A stretch of 64,000 bases of DNA from Hanleya hanleyi (taxonomy: Eukaryota > Mollusca > Polyplacophora > Lepidopleurida > Hanleyidae). Below, piece after piece: positions 50,938-62,442 of the stretch. A program made the position numbers and the translations under genes. A model generated the notes under the pieces. It had not been told where the DNA came from. It did no database searches and saw only the letters and a program-made list of their open reading frames with translations. Numbering within the stretch: position 1 is the first letter of the stretch; the number at the start of each line of letters is the position of its first letter. The stretch spans positions 45,947 through 109,946 of the forward strand of contig JAVTVY010025429.1 of assembly GCA_036873755.1 (NCBI GenBank), written 5' to 3'.

Positions 50938-52284
50938 CAAAGTGCTTTTTATTCGAGAAATTCCGATATCGGGAATTGAATTCCCGATATCGGAATTAAA
51001 ATTTCCGATATCGGAAATTCATGACCTTCAATTTCCGATATCGAAAATTGAATTCTCGATATCGGAAATTCAATTTCCGATAACGGAAATTGCAATTCCC
51101 GATATCGGAAATTAGAATTTTCGATATCGGAAATTGAATTCCCGATATCGGAAATTCAATTCCCGATATCGGAAATTCAATTTCCGATATCGGAAATGCA
51201 ATTCCCGATATCGGAAATTGTCATTGAATTTCCGATATCGGGAATTGCAACTCTAGGGTGCACTCCACACTTGCCACGGTTTCGTACAAAGTGGTCCCTC
51301 CCTAATTTTATAATAAGGAAGATCGCCCGATTTTGACAGCAAGGTAATTCTTCTTACCTATCTACTAACTGATATCTATAGTATCACCCTGCTGGACGTA
51401 ACCATTTCTCCAAACGAGGATATAACAATTGCTTGTTGATCGCACCCACTCGCCACTACAGAGTTAATCGTGTCCGGAATTGAATATCTGGAGGACCAAA
51501 ATCCGCACTTTTTCTGGAAGCGAAAATCATGATTCCTCTATGGCGATAAAATTTTACAAAAAACGAGTAGGTCGACCCCCTATTTTTTTCGCCATATTAA
51601 ATTGTCCTTTGGACGGGAAACACTTTAACATACATAAAAAGAAAATCATTTCATGTTTTTCAGAAAAGTTGAAGAAGGGCTAAGGAGGATTGCACGTCTT
51701 TCCTTTTCAATTTCAATAGCTCACAAGTCCCCTGAAATAATGGCACGAGTGTGCCCATTTAGAAAATATATACGTTTACAAGGTTTTTGTTAAAGATTTT
51801 ACATCTATTTATGGTCGAAGATCCGAACCCATGCCTGTTTTTAGCCGCACATCATTTAGGTTTCAGATTCAGATTCAGATTTAGGTGTGGAATGCACCCC
51901 TAGGTTTTGTAAAGCTTTCAGGCTTTCATTTCCGATATCGGAAATTCGGTGACAATTTCCGATATGGGAAATTCTATTTCCGATAACGGAAATTGAATTC
52001 CCGATAACGGAAATTGAATTCCCGATATCGGAAATTGAATTCCCGATATCGGAAATTGAATTCCCGATATCGGAAATTGAATTCCCGATATCGGAAATTC
52101 TATTTCCGATATCGAAAATTGTCACTGAATTTCCGATATCGGAAATTCTAATTCCCGATATCGGAAATTCTATTTCCGATATCGGGAATTGCAATTTCCG
52201 ATATCGGAAATTAGAATTTCCGATATCGGGAATTGAATTCCCGATATCGGAAATTCGGAATAAAAAGCACTTTGGCTTGCCATA
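50938..52284. mobile_element. Foldback-type element with GATATC-palindrome arms
   Basis: The ends TATGGCAAGCCAAAGTGCTT and the inverse AAGCACTTTGGCTTGCCATA are flanked by CTTATC at 50932-50937 and 52285-52290. Each arm (50960-51255 and 51928-52260) is an array of TTCCGATATCGGAA palindromes spaced by AATT/CAATT. Inner inverted segments (51250-51280, 51880-51905) extend the arms to ~330-400 bp. A ~600-bp centre has no recognised gene. Confidence 0.7.
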
Positions 52285-52382
52285 CTTATCACTTGCCACA
52301 GTTTACTGATGGCGGTCAATGCAGTCAGGTGCAAAAGAACTAATTATAATAAAAATTGGAAATAAAAATGGCAGCTCGAAAG

Positions 52383-52561
52383 TTAGAAGCGATGAGTGGC
52401 ATTGATGTACTTCAGTAAGGCACAGGCAAGTCTGGAGTTAATCCTGGAGTTTAATCTCGTATCAGCTCCCACCACCAATTTTAGATTGATGACGAGATGT
52501 GACATGTCTACCTCCTTCAGGATCCGTAAAACATCTGTCATCAGTAAGGCGCGGTGGAGCA
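52383..52561 (-). CDS. Possible terminal exon, unidentified
   Basis: On the minus strand the acceptor ATCTTCCAG is followed by an open frame: VLHRALLMTDVLRILKEVDM, SHLVINLKLVVGADTRLNSR, INSRLACALLKYINATHRF and a stop at 52383-52385. The leucine-rich, alpha-helical character and lack of repeats look coding, somewhat like helical repeats of mitochondrial RNA-binding proteins, but I cannot name a family. No partner exon was found. The plus-strand ORF over the same bases is a shadow, with AAGTTCC repeats at its end. Confidence 0.28.
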
Positions 52562-52614
52562 CTGGAAGATATAATGATCCACAGTCTCTCTTGTTCTGGG
52601 GACACCCTATTTCA

Positions 52615-52790
52615 AGTTTCAAGTTTCCCAAGTTCACTAGTTCCAAGTTCCCAAGTTCCAAGTTCCAGCTAAGTAGTTCCAAGCTCCAGTTCCCCAAAGC
52701 TCCCACTCCGAAGCTTCAAGCTCCAGTTCCCCCAAGCTCCACCTCCAAAGTTCAAAAGCTACAGTTCAAGAACTCCCAGAACCAAAGCTC
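52615..52790 (+). repeat. AAGTTCC low-complexity tract
   Basis: Degenerate CAAGTTCC/AAGCTCC repeats. The ORFs through it are artefacts. Confidence 0.7.
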
Positions 52791-53668
52791 CCAGATATGA
52801 TACAAATCTGGTTGTTTTATATGCATAACACATATGCCATTGTCAATCAGCCGTTATTATAATGTTACTTATTGCCCTCAATGAAGGGATCGAATATGCA
52901 GTGATTGGTTTAGCGATGGTTGTGTTGTCAAAACCAAGTGTGGTATCGTTACTGATATAGTTTGTGAATAATAAATCCTTCGTATAACAATAATAAAATC
53001 ATTCCCGATTCATTAAATACCATAATGTATTGGCCATCCTGCTACATTAAAAGTGGGCAATTTCACATGCAGATCTGATCGTACCTCTATCAGTGGTACA
53101 TACTATACGGTTTGATCGTTTACTGACTGTCAATTGTAAATTTTTGATCTTGTTTTATGAAAAAAAAGAGAAAAACATTGAAAACGACTTCCATTTTCAA
53201 TTTTATTTTATCAAATAGAAAAATTTAAAATCGAATAGTTAAGTGTTACACGGACAGTCCAGGGCATAGCAAGGTTCTCAGGCCTTCAACCGGAAAGACA
53301 TTAAATTCTTTTTTAAATCAAGATGGCGCCTTAGTGAACAGCAGTCCAGCTACATGGTCGTAGCCTCTGAATCATTTCAGTCTCATTTCCCCATGGTTTA
53401 ACCATAGTGAAACCTGGCATTAATAGGAGAGTGATATTACCTTCTCCACGAAGTGAGCACTGGTTATCTGACGTTCAAATGGAAGTAGTAGTATGTACGA
53501 AATAATATGAAACTCCTTCAAATCCAAATTCATGTTTCACGCCTAGTCGTTTCAGAAATACTTTTATTTAATCATCCTTTATTTCTCCAAAGCTCCCATG
53601 GTACCAACCGTGAGTGGTATGTATGTTGCTCTGCATAATTTTATGTATACGCTATTAAAATGAAACTA

Positions 53669-53670
53669 GG
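53669..53670. other. Likely insertion edge of the foldback MITE
   Basis: The sequence changes from flank to inverted repeat here. No clear target duplication could be assigned. Confidence 0.2.
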
Positions 53671-53952
53671 TGTACTCAACATTATAAACGTTGGATTAGG
53701 GAAAACACTGTACAAAGTGCTGTATTTGTAACACTTTTAGAAAGTGTCGCGTTAATGTATTATATCCAACATTATATGGCTGTGTCAGGAGCAATATTAT
53801 GTTTGGAATATAACACCTATAAAGTGTTGTATTGCTGACACAGCACTATAATGTATATAACACTATCTTTCAACAATTTCTACTAGAGTTATGTTTGATA
53901 ATCTTTGATATCGTGTTTTCCCTCATCCATCGTTTATAATATTAAGTACAAC
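53670..53952. mobile_element. Short foldback MITE
   Basis: TGTACTCAACATTATAAACG at the left pairs with CGTTTATAATATTAAGTACA at the right. GGAAAACAC and GTGTTTTCC follow inside. The inner part also folds (TGTGTCAG / CTGACACA). About 283 bp, no ORF. Confidence 0.5.
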
Positions 53953-54679
53953 ACTTTCATTTTAAGAGTGTAAAATAAAATATCAATATACATCAGCTAG
54001 AGCCGCCCTGCAAATATCTTTCCGCAGTCTGCCGAACAACATCACGGTAAAGGACGAGTGGTTAATTTGTTCAATGGTTTGCCTGTGCCGTTTGTTTATA
54101 ATTATATATTTAACTTGCTCGGGTTCATTATTCTCTGAATGTATCAGTAGAAATATTTGATTATGTGATTAATTCAATCCATTTTTTTATTTATGCGATG
54201 TAAGGATGCAGAGGGGAATAGTCTGAATATTACTACTCAAGCATTGCCTTGAGATATTATGATTTCCAATGGTGTGTTTGATCAAGTTGATCATAGCAAA
54301 TGATTAGTGTTCAATACAAACGCTTACCGGTTTATTCTGTTTTCCAAGTTCTCAAAGATAATCAACTCCATGTGAATCTGGATATATCAGTTTGTGGAGT
54401 GAAATTGCATAAACACTGCCTCACCCGGTGAAGGCTTCCAAGCTGCACACGGGATATCATGTTTGTGGACATACCTATGTCAAGTTGCCCCAGCACCTTG
54501 ATAAACAGAAAGGTCTGAACCTAATTCTATAGCTATTTCAGCACCATATGTCACTTGAAATCATCCACTGCTGGGACTGTGTCATAAATTACAGGAAAAC
54601 TAGCCTTCAAAGGCCCAGCAACCAAGCTCTTAGCTCTGAAGCTCCAATCTTGCTGTATATTAATTGCTTTCTCCATTTA

Positions 54680-55015
54680 TATGACTGCGTATCACATTGG
54701 GCACACCGGTTCTCGTCAGATTACTGAAGTTAAGCAATGTTGAGCCTGGTCAATACTTGGATGGGTGACCGGGTGCTGTATTGGCTGGACTGATCAGTGT
54801 CCAGGATAATAAGGACTGTAAGCACCCACATGTTCTGGCACAACTAGGCACGCGATATGACTGAAACATTGTTGGAAACAAAGTGTGATCAGTGTCCAGG
54901 ATAATAGGGGCTGTAAGCACTTTCATGTTCTGGCAAAAATAGGCACGTGATATGACAAACATTGTTGGTAACGACGTTAAATCCTATTCACTCACGCACT
55001 CAGTCACTCAGTGTT
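54680..55015 (+). mobile_element. 5S rRNA-derived SINE
   Basis: Positions 54680-54783 are clearly 5S rRNA-like, with the internal-promoter region ACCGGTTCTCGTCAGATTAC, GAAGTTAAGCA, and GTCAATACTTGGATGGGTGA. The 5S 3' part between the last two stem arms is shortened. The body that follows holds a ~105-bp segment twice (GATCAGTGTCCAGGATAATA at about 54791 and 54887), then the molluscan tail CGACGTTAAATCCTATTCAC. The head places it in the SINE3 type. Confidence 0.65.
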
Positions 55016-55920
55016 GGTCAAGAGGCCATGAAACTCTCCATAATAGCTATGGGCCACAGGAACTGAGCCCCTCCTCTCTTTAAATAAAAAAAGCCAATCT
55101 AAACGATTTTTGGGATCGGGGGGTTACATGCAGCTATGGAATCCGGGGAGTAGAGGAGGTAATTACCGTGCGCTTATGAAGCAATGATAGGATGATTTAA
55201 TGAATAAAGAAAACATTTTGAGTTATGTAAGCATGTTGTGGAGGGTTGGACTGGGACTATTCAGTGAGTTCACGTGTGTTCAATCATATGACATTAAGCC
55301 CGGGACAAATGCCCATAATTTCTCTGACAGATGAAATCTTCATGAAAGATTGTTTTAGCCTTCAGTTTTTTTGTATTCAACCCCAAGAACGCACAAGACT
55401 ATAGGAGATAACAAATAATGGTCTTCTGTAATTTGGTCACATTTATCCAATTAAGGTGTAGGAATGGTTATTATTGTCTCGCATGCTATTTAGCAGATCT
55501 GCTACTTCGCAAATAATTTCTAAAATCAGTGATATTTAGAAAGGGGTGTGCTACTTTGAAGATAATTTCTAGGATTACTGCTAGTGTAACGTGTACGAGC
55601 AGGACCAGTCGTGGTGTTTACGAGAAAACGAATCAATAACCGGGATTGCCCACTGGCATTCTGGCCGTCACCGTCGTTAACCCCTTCACTAGTAGAGATC
55701 CGGGGCTCGAAGAGATGATCACAACCCTATAAGGATGACTGACTCTAATGTAAAGGTCTATTATGGTATATTCTGCACAAATAGTATACGCGGTTACAAA
55801 TAATAGCGTAGAACCGCGTGGCTTAGACAGAATGTCTAAGGAGATGTAATGTTATGATATTTACATATATGTACAGACACTAGGAGAGTGTATGCAAATA
55901 AACTTGACGTATATATACAC
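55015..55920. other. No gene recognised
   Basis: Sequence without repeats or coding character that I can name. Confidence 0.4.
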
Positions 55921-55924
55921 GTGA

Positions 55925-56045
55925 TATGAGAGGGTGTGTGCATATAAAGTTAACGGATACGTACACTTGGTGTGTGCATATAAGGTTAACGGATACGTAC
56001 ACTTGGTGTGTGCATATAAGGTTAACGGATACGTACCCTTGATGT
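55925..56045 (+). repeat. 36-bp tandem repeat
   Basis: TGTGTGCATATAAGGTTAAC then GGATACGTACACTTGG, three copies. Confidence 0.8.
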
Positions 56046-56239
56046 GTATGTGGACAATAGAAGAGAGTGTGTGCAGTTAAGCTTGATGTTATATATATCA
56101 ATAATATATATTGGGGTGTATGCATATAGCTTTATAGTTAATATAGTGCTTCATGTCTATGCGCGATAAGGGCGGCCTGGCTGCTGGCCCTTCTCTTCTG
56201 GGTATATGGGCGGCCTGGCTGCTGGCCCTTCTCTTCCTC

Positions 56240-56570
56240 CGTCGTTGGAACGTTACGGATGTAACGCTCTCTCCAGGGATGGCACCCCGTCGTCGGAACA
56301 TTAAGGATATAACGCTCTCTCCAGATACGACACCCAGTCGTTGAAACGTCAAGGCCCGTTGGAACGTTACGGCGGTAACGTTCTCCCCAATATATATATA
56401 TACCCTCAGGCGTTGGAACGTCACGGCAGTGACGCTCTCTCCAGATATGGCACCAAGTCGCTGAAACGTCACGGCCCGTTGGAACGTTACGCGGTAACGC
56501 TCTCTCCAGGGACAACCCCCAGGCGTTGGAACGTCACGGCGGTGACTCTCTCTCCAGAGACGTGGCAACC
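56240..56570 (+). repeat. Stem-loop repeats GTTGGAACGTYACGGCGGTRAC
   Basis: Six units each hold a short hairpin followed by GCTCTCTCCAG. The stem changes between TTAC/GTAA and TCAC/GTGA with pairing kept (see findings). An AT dinucleotide run sits in the middle (56390-56402). Confidence 0.7.
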
Positions 56571-56839
56571 CGGCGTGTTCTTCACCCCCAGTCGTCGGAG
56601 CCTGACCCTAACTTGTCAGCTCACCAGTCTGCTTCCCGCACAGGTAAGTATAGCCCGGCGTCTCAACCCTTCCGGCTGCTGCGACCCGTCTATAGCCCGG
56701 CCTGTGACTACACAACTTCACGACGATCTCTCAGGTAAGAACCACGCACCACTCACTCTCCGTGACCGTCAGGACAATTACTTGGGTATATATTGTATTA
56801 CCATTTCATCTGGTACCAATGAAACATCATGACTGTATG

Positions 56840-58300
56840 TCAACTGTCGTTGGCGACCCCCTGCGACCTGGTCGCAAGCTTCTGCGACCCTCTGCGACCC
56901 GGTCGCAGATTTCTCCAATTCCACCGTCTATCGGCGTTTCTCGGGAGGAGAAGTCTGTCTGTGCTGTACCTTGTATCTTGGCTTGTCTTTTCTGTATGGG
57001 CTGTAATCTGTGCCTTGTATACTACTGTACTGTCATCTGTAATCTGGACTTTTGCTGTACTGTTTGTAATCTGTGTGTCTTGATTTTCTTGTATTGTTGA
57101 TAATCTGTGATCTGTGTTTCTTTCTTGTGTGCTCTGTGTTCTGTATCTTTCTTGGGTGCTCTGTGTGCTGTATCTTTCTGTCCTGTAAGATCTGTGATCT
57201 GTACTTGTCTCTTTCCAGCTGGACGCCGTCCGTGTAGCCGTCTGCGACCTTTTTGCTGGGCCCCCGGAATACACGATTTACCGACGTTTCTTGATGAAAG
57301 CAGCTCGCCCGCCTGTACCTTGACTTGCTCCGCCCGGCTGTAATCACGGTGCTCGTTCTCGCCCGTATAGCGTTGCACGGCCGTCTGCGTCGTTGTATTA
57401 TGGCAGTGGGAGTTTGGCTTATTTCACACTGTATTTAGTGCAGTTGCATATTTCTGGGGGTGGAGGGAATCCCTATCTATCGTCATATACCGCTTCACGA
57501 TCAACAAGATCGACACATAAATATTGCGACTTTAGTCCCAGTGCAGCGGGATTAGCACAGCAATAATGTCGAAATTATCAACCTACTGGTATAGACCTAA
57601 AAGCCTTATTCTATACCGAAGTCAGACCATGCAAATTGCCAGAATGTGCTACGGGCAAAAACATGTCTCATTACAGTATTATAGAATACCCCACAACTAT
57701 ACTAGACACGCCACGCTGTCGTGTTTCCTAAACTATAGTATAACCACAAACACGTTTCCACACCGAAAATGCGAGCTGGCAAATTCTCATTGGATTGGCG
57801 TGTTTTCACAGGTTACACTAACTACAGGAGTTTACAAGCTTTTAGACTCCCAGGCCAAAACAACTGCATTTACGGCCCAACCGTAAATTGCGCCAAAATC
57901 GGAAGTTACAGGCTGTACCTGGACGTGCTTCCTCCAGCTCTGTCTTTCTGGTTTGACCTCGCTCCCAATGTCTGCACGAGCTTATATAGCCGGCGCTCTT
58001 CTCCAACCCCCCGGAGACGTTGCGAAACCCGGAAACTCGCCTCCACAGCGAAATTACAGTTCATAGTCCATAAATGGGAATGACATCCCATTCCATAATT
58101 CGTAAAGAATGTTCCACATAAAGGGCAACACCTATCTCGCTCTGGTAAGCGAGAAATACGGGGGAATGCATTTCCGACCACTGGCTCCTCCATCACGGGC
58201 TCTTCCACCCTTCCAGCGGTGACACGCCCCCCTCTGATTCGAACAGTCCTATACACAAACGGTTAACCGTTACACTAGTTAGCACTTTGACTTGCCTGTT
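56840..58300. other. GC-richer block, no gene recognised
   Basis: CTGCGACCCGGTCGCAG-like short palindromes lie at 56857-56915 and TCTGTGTGCTCTGTATC-type repeats at 57090-57210. Overlapping ORFs on both strands are composition artefacts. Confidence 0.4.
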
Positions 58301-58309
58301 CCCAAAGGA

Positions 58310-58590
58310 AATATATTGTATAATTAGCACAAATGCTAAATATTGAATATTTCTTTCTAAATTGCAGCCAGAAGAAATATTCAATATTTATTATAACTCG
58401 CAAACGCAGATTGTCGGACTGCCTCTCCCGAAAGAAAATATATTGTATAATTAGCACAAATGCTAAATATTGAATATTCTTCTAAATTGCAGCCATGATA
58501 AATATTGAATATTTCTTCTAAATCGCAGCTCCAATTGCCTCTCCTTAAAGAAAATATATTGTATAATTAGCACAAATGCTACATATTTTC
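58310..58590 (+). repeat. AATATTGAATATT repeat, diverged copies
   Basis: AAATATATTGTATAATTAGC, ACAAATGCTAAATATTGAAT recurs about three times. It is related in motif to the 59.1-60.1 kb satellite. Confidence 0.6.
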
Positions 58591-59079
58591 AAACTTGCAT
58601 GGACTGGTGAATAAGGAGGCTTAAGGCAGTCCTACATCTTCTTTGCTGATCTGTGCAACTCTTCTGACAATAACGTGGATTATTCTATCGTTCTTCCTGG
58701 TTAAACAACGCGCATGCGCTGGTATGTAAGGAGTTTTAAGACAGTCGCAAGTACATTTTCATTTGTGGTCTGTGCAACTCCACTCAGACAATAACAGATT
58801 ATTCTATCGTTTTTCCTGGTTCAACAACGCGCATGTGCTGGTATATAGGCTGTTTAAGACAGTCCCAGGTAATGCTTGGTTGGTGCCTACAGAACTGGCG
58901 ATATAAGGGCAACCTCACTGATGGAGACAGCTGACATGTATTCAGACTTACTGGCACAACAAACCAATCACTCAACGATGACCGAAGGTGTTTCGGAGAC
59001 AATCGGTCCCTTTCATTGTAATTTCGAAAGAAACAAAACGCCAAAAACAACATCTTCCTTTGGTACTTGATTGCAACAA

Positions 59080-60095
59080 TCAAATTATATTCTAATTAGA
59101 TGATATTATAAAGGTGCTAAATATTGAATATATTGTCCTTTCTCCGACACGGTGTTACAGATATTTTAATGCGAATCTCTTCTAATTAGAGTAGATTATA
59201 AAAGTGCTAAATATTGAATATATTGTCTTTTCTCCGAAAAGACTCTTGCGGATATTTAACTGCGAATCTCTTTTATTTAGTATAGATTATAAAAGTGCTA
59301 AATATTGAATATATTGTCTTTCCCAGACGCCAGCTACATATTTAAGTGCGAATCTTTTCTAATTAGATGATATTATAAAGGTGGTAAGTATTGAATATAT
59401 TCTCTTTTCCCAGAGGCCAGCTACATATTTGAGTGCGAATATTCTCTAATTATATGATATTACAAAGGGGCTAAATATTGAATATATTGTCTTTTCCCAG
59501 ACGCCAGATAGATATTTAACTGCGAATCTCTTCTAATTAGATGATATTATCAAAGTGCTAAATATTCAATATACTGTCTGTTCTCAAACGTCACCTACAT
59601 GTTTAAATGCGAATATATTCTAATTAGATGATATTATAAAGGTGCTAAATATTGAATATATTGTCCTTTCTCCGACACGGTGTTACAGATATTTTAATGC
59701 GAGTCTCTTCTAATTAGATTAGATTATAAAATTGCTAAATATTGAATATATTGCTAATTTAACTGCGAATCTCTTCTATTTAGTAGAGATTATAAAAGTG
59801 CTAAATATTGAATATATTATCTTTTCCCAGACGCCAGCTACATATGTAAGTGCGAATCTTTTCTAATTAGATGATATTATAAAGGTGCTAAATATTGAAT
59901 ATATTGTCTTTCGCGGACGCCAGCTAGATATTTAACTGCGAATCTCTTCTAATTAGATGATATTATCAAAGTGCTAAATATTCAATATATTGTCTGTTCT
60001 CAGACGTCAGCTACATATTTATGTGCGAATCTATTCTAATTAGATATTATAAAGGTGCTAAATATTGAATATATTGTCCTTTCTCCGACACGGTA
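59080..60095 (+). repeat. ~90-bp satellite
   Basis: About eleven units have TCTAATTAGATGATATTATA, GGTGCTAAATATTGAATATA and a variable GC-richer part (CAGACGCCAGCTACATATTT or CGACACGGTGTTACAGATAT). Two subtypes alternate, suggesting higher-order amplification. Confidence 0.85.
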
Positions 60096-60151
60096 GTAGT
60101 AGGTAGACAGTATTTCAGGTCGCGTTTTGCCGGGGGAGATAACTCTTGCAT

Positions 60152-60166
60152 CCACCAGGGGGCGCC
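60152..60166 (+). promoter_or_regulatory. CTCF-consensus-like site
   Basis: CCACCAGGGGGCGCC matches the animal CTCF core (CCASYAGRKGGCRS-type) and sits at the edge of the satellite. Function is inferred from motif only. Confidence 0.35.
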
Positions 60167-60409
60167 ACCACAGGTTAAAGTATAGGAAGCGCTCATGCAC
60201 GCCTTTGACCTCTGTGGCGGCAGGTGGCGGTCACGTGGCGGTCATGGGCATGTATTCGTCCGCGGTGATGCGGTCTGGCGGTGATGCGGTCGCGGGAAAA
60301 AAGCTTCCGCGGAGAAAAGGTAGTCCCTAGACTTCAAATACGCTGCATGGTCCGATTGGGTCGAGTGAGGTATCAAAGTGAAGCATTCGTGAAGGGGCAT
60401 CCAGTCATG

Positions 60410-61110
60410 GGTGGGTGCATGTAAAATTAAGATTTTTTCCCGAAACTATAAAAAGCGGAACACGGACTTTACCCCTAAAATAGGGGAAACCCCCTATCAA
60501 CCCTAGTCAAAAGGGCTAATATCGGTCCCCGAACCTATCGGGGCCTGCCTATCAAGTCAATGGGGTGGGTGCATGTAAAATTAGGATTTTTCCACGAAAA
60601 TATAAAAAGCGGAATACAGACTTTACCACTAAAATAGGGGGAAACACCTATCAACCCTAGCCAAAAGGGCTAATATCGGTCCCCGGGCTTATTGGGACCT
60701 GCCTATCAAGTCAATGGGGTGGGTGCATGAATTAGGATTTTTTCCCGAAACTATAAAAAGCGGAATACGGACTTTACCCCTAAAATAGGAGAAAACCCCT
60801 ATCAACCCTAGCCAAAAGGGCTAATATCGGTCCCCGGGCTTATCGGGGCCTGTCTATCAAGTCAATAGGGGGGGTGCATGTAAAATTAGGATTGTTTCTC
60901 GAAAATATAAAAAGCGGAACTCGGACTTTACCCCTAAAATAGGGGAAAACCCGTATCACCTCTAGCCAAAAGGGCTAATATCGGTCCCCGGGCTTATTGG
61001 CACCCACCTATCAAGTCAATGGGGTGGGTGCATGTAAAATTAGGAATTTTTTTCCGAAAATATAAAAAGCGGAACTCGGACTTTACCCCTACAATAGGGG
61101 TCTGTATTAT
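60410..61110 (+). repeat. ~154-bp tandem repeat
   Basis: Units start near 60412, 60566, 60720, 60871 and 61025: GGGTGGGTGCATGTAAAATT, AATATAAAAAGCGGAA, CCCCTAAAATAGGGG, GGGCTAATATCGGTCCCC. Each contains a TATAAAAAG and a CCCCTAAAATAGGGG palindrome. Confidence 0.85.
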
Positions 61111-61792
61111 ACAATATAAGGGAAAATGCCCGTATGGGGATGGTCAATTTTTTTCGTGGGCTTTACTATGGCTTGTGGGGTCTTGTTTTTCACGTCTCGC
61201 CGAGAAAAACACAATGGGAGGGGTCCCTGAGCGAATCGGTGAAATTTTTGGGAAAAGTCACCGAGGTCTGTATATAGGCTCATACTGGCTATATGGGGGG
61301 AGGGATGGTAAAAAAAATTTGTGGGTGTTACTATGGGTTGTGGGGTCTTGTTTTTCTCGTCTCGCCAAGAAAATGACAATGGGAGGGGTCCCGGAGCGAA
61401 TCAATGAAATTTTTGGGGAAAGTCACCGAGGTCTGTATATAGGCTCATACTGGCTATATGGGGGAGGGGTGGTCAATTTTTTTTTGTGGGCTTTACTATG
61501 GGTTGTGGGGTCTCGTTTTTCTCGTCTCGCCGAGAAAAACACAATGGGAGGGGTCCCGGAGCGAATCGGTGAAATTTTTGGGGAAAGTCACCGAGGTCTG
61601 CATATAGCCCCATACTGGCTATATGGGGGGGAGGGATGGTCATCATGCGGCGGTCACGTGATTAGGAGTGCATGTACGGACTTGTATGCCGTCCATTCAT
61701 TTGAGTCGAGTTGGATCATGTTTAGACATGTTAGGGTTTTTCTGCCCGGGGGAATCACGGGGAGATCAGGTGATAGTTCAAGGTCATATTGA
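61019..61792 (+). repeat. Tandem ~165 bp repeat with a 257-codon open frame
   Basis: About three units start near 61140, 61305 and 61469, and a fourth start lies near 61636. Each unit reads roughly LLWVVGS.FSRL, NTMGGVPERIGEIFGESHRG and a glycine- and tyrosine-rich end (SYWLYGG) in the plus frame. Units differ by one or two bases (about 164-167), but the differences cancel and the frame stays open. The unit length near a multiple of three explains much of this. There is no signal peptide or known domain. It could be a repeat without coding role. Confidence 0.55.
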
Positions 61793-61816
61793 ATGGTAGG
61801 AATGCGTGTACTGATC

Positions 61817-61925
61817 ACCGAAGAGACACGGAGGTGGCCCAAGATGTCCCGGAGTTTATCGAAGAGTCACGGAGATGCCCGAAGAGTCACGGAGGCACCC
61901 GAAAAGACACGGAGTTTGCCGAAGG
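61817..61925 (+). repeat. ~22-30-bp repeat GAAGAGTCACGGAG
   Basis: Five short units with ACACGGAG or TCACGGAG and CCCGAAGA. ORFs here are shadows. Confidence 0.6.
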
Positions 61926-61999
61926 GAGAAGGGAAGGTATTTGGTGTAGAGAGGGACCATCCTTGGCCCGAATGCGTAGTGTGAGGTGTCATCTTGTAG

Positions 62000-62167
62000 C
62001 AACGCCCGCCAACGCCAAGCTTAACGCTTCAACGCCCTGGTGAAATAGCTCAGAAGTTCTGATTTTCTAGATATTCCATGGAATTGTCACTAATTCTTCG
62101 AAATGCAGTGACGCCCGTCAACGCTCGTAGTTACGCCTTAACGCTCTAGCATAACGCCTTGACGCCA
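62000..62167 (+). repeat. AACGCC-motif block, copy 1
   Basis: Many AACGCC/AACGCT motifs enclose CCTGGTGAAATAGCTCAGAA and CGAAATGCAGTGACGCCCGT. It is a direct repeat of 63076-63272. Confidence 0.75.
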
Positions 62168-62442
62168 TGATATAGACCGGAGAGAGAACAACAACAAGGA
62201 TGACACATGAGAGAACAACAACAACAAGAAGATTTTTTCATATAGTTTTTTTTCCCCAATGTTACAACATACTCACGCTGGGGGAGCCGCGTTGGGTATG
62301 TTTACAACTCAAGAAAACTCTTGTCCAATCAGAGGCCGCGATTTGGCGCTGCATCTGTTATATTCCTTCTTGTCCGTTAGATGTATTTTCGGCTGCTCTT
62401 GTCTGTCGCCATTTCAGAAATTCCATCTTTGCTCGCTGTGAC

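Noticed and set aside
51856..52299. 147-codon minus ORF rich in ISDIGNS repeats
   Set aside because: Direct translation of the GATATC palindrome array; composition is forced by the repeat.
56330..56480. Hammerhead ribozyme in the stem-loop repeats
   Set aside because: GAAACGTC-like sequence is present but the conserved CTGATGA core is not.
56098..57378. Overlapping ORFs of 100-160 codons on both strands
   Set aside because: GC-rich short repeats keep several frames open at once; none has a recognisable motif.
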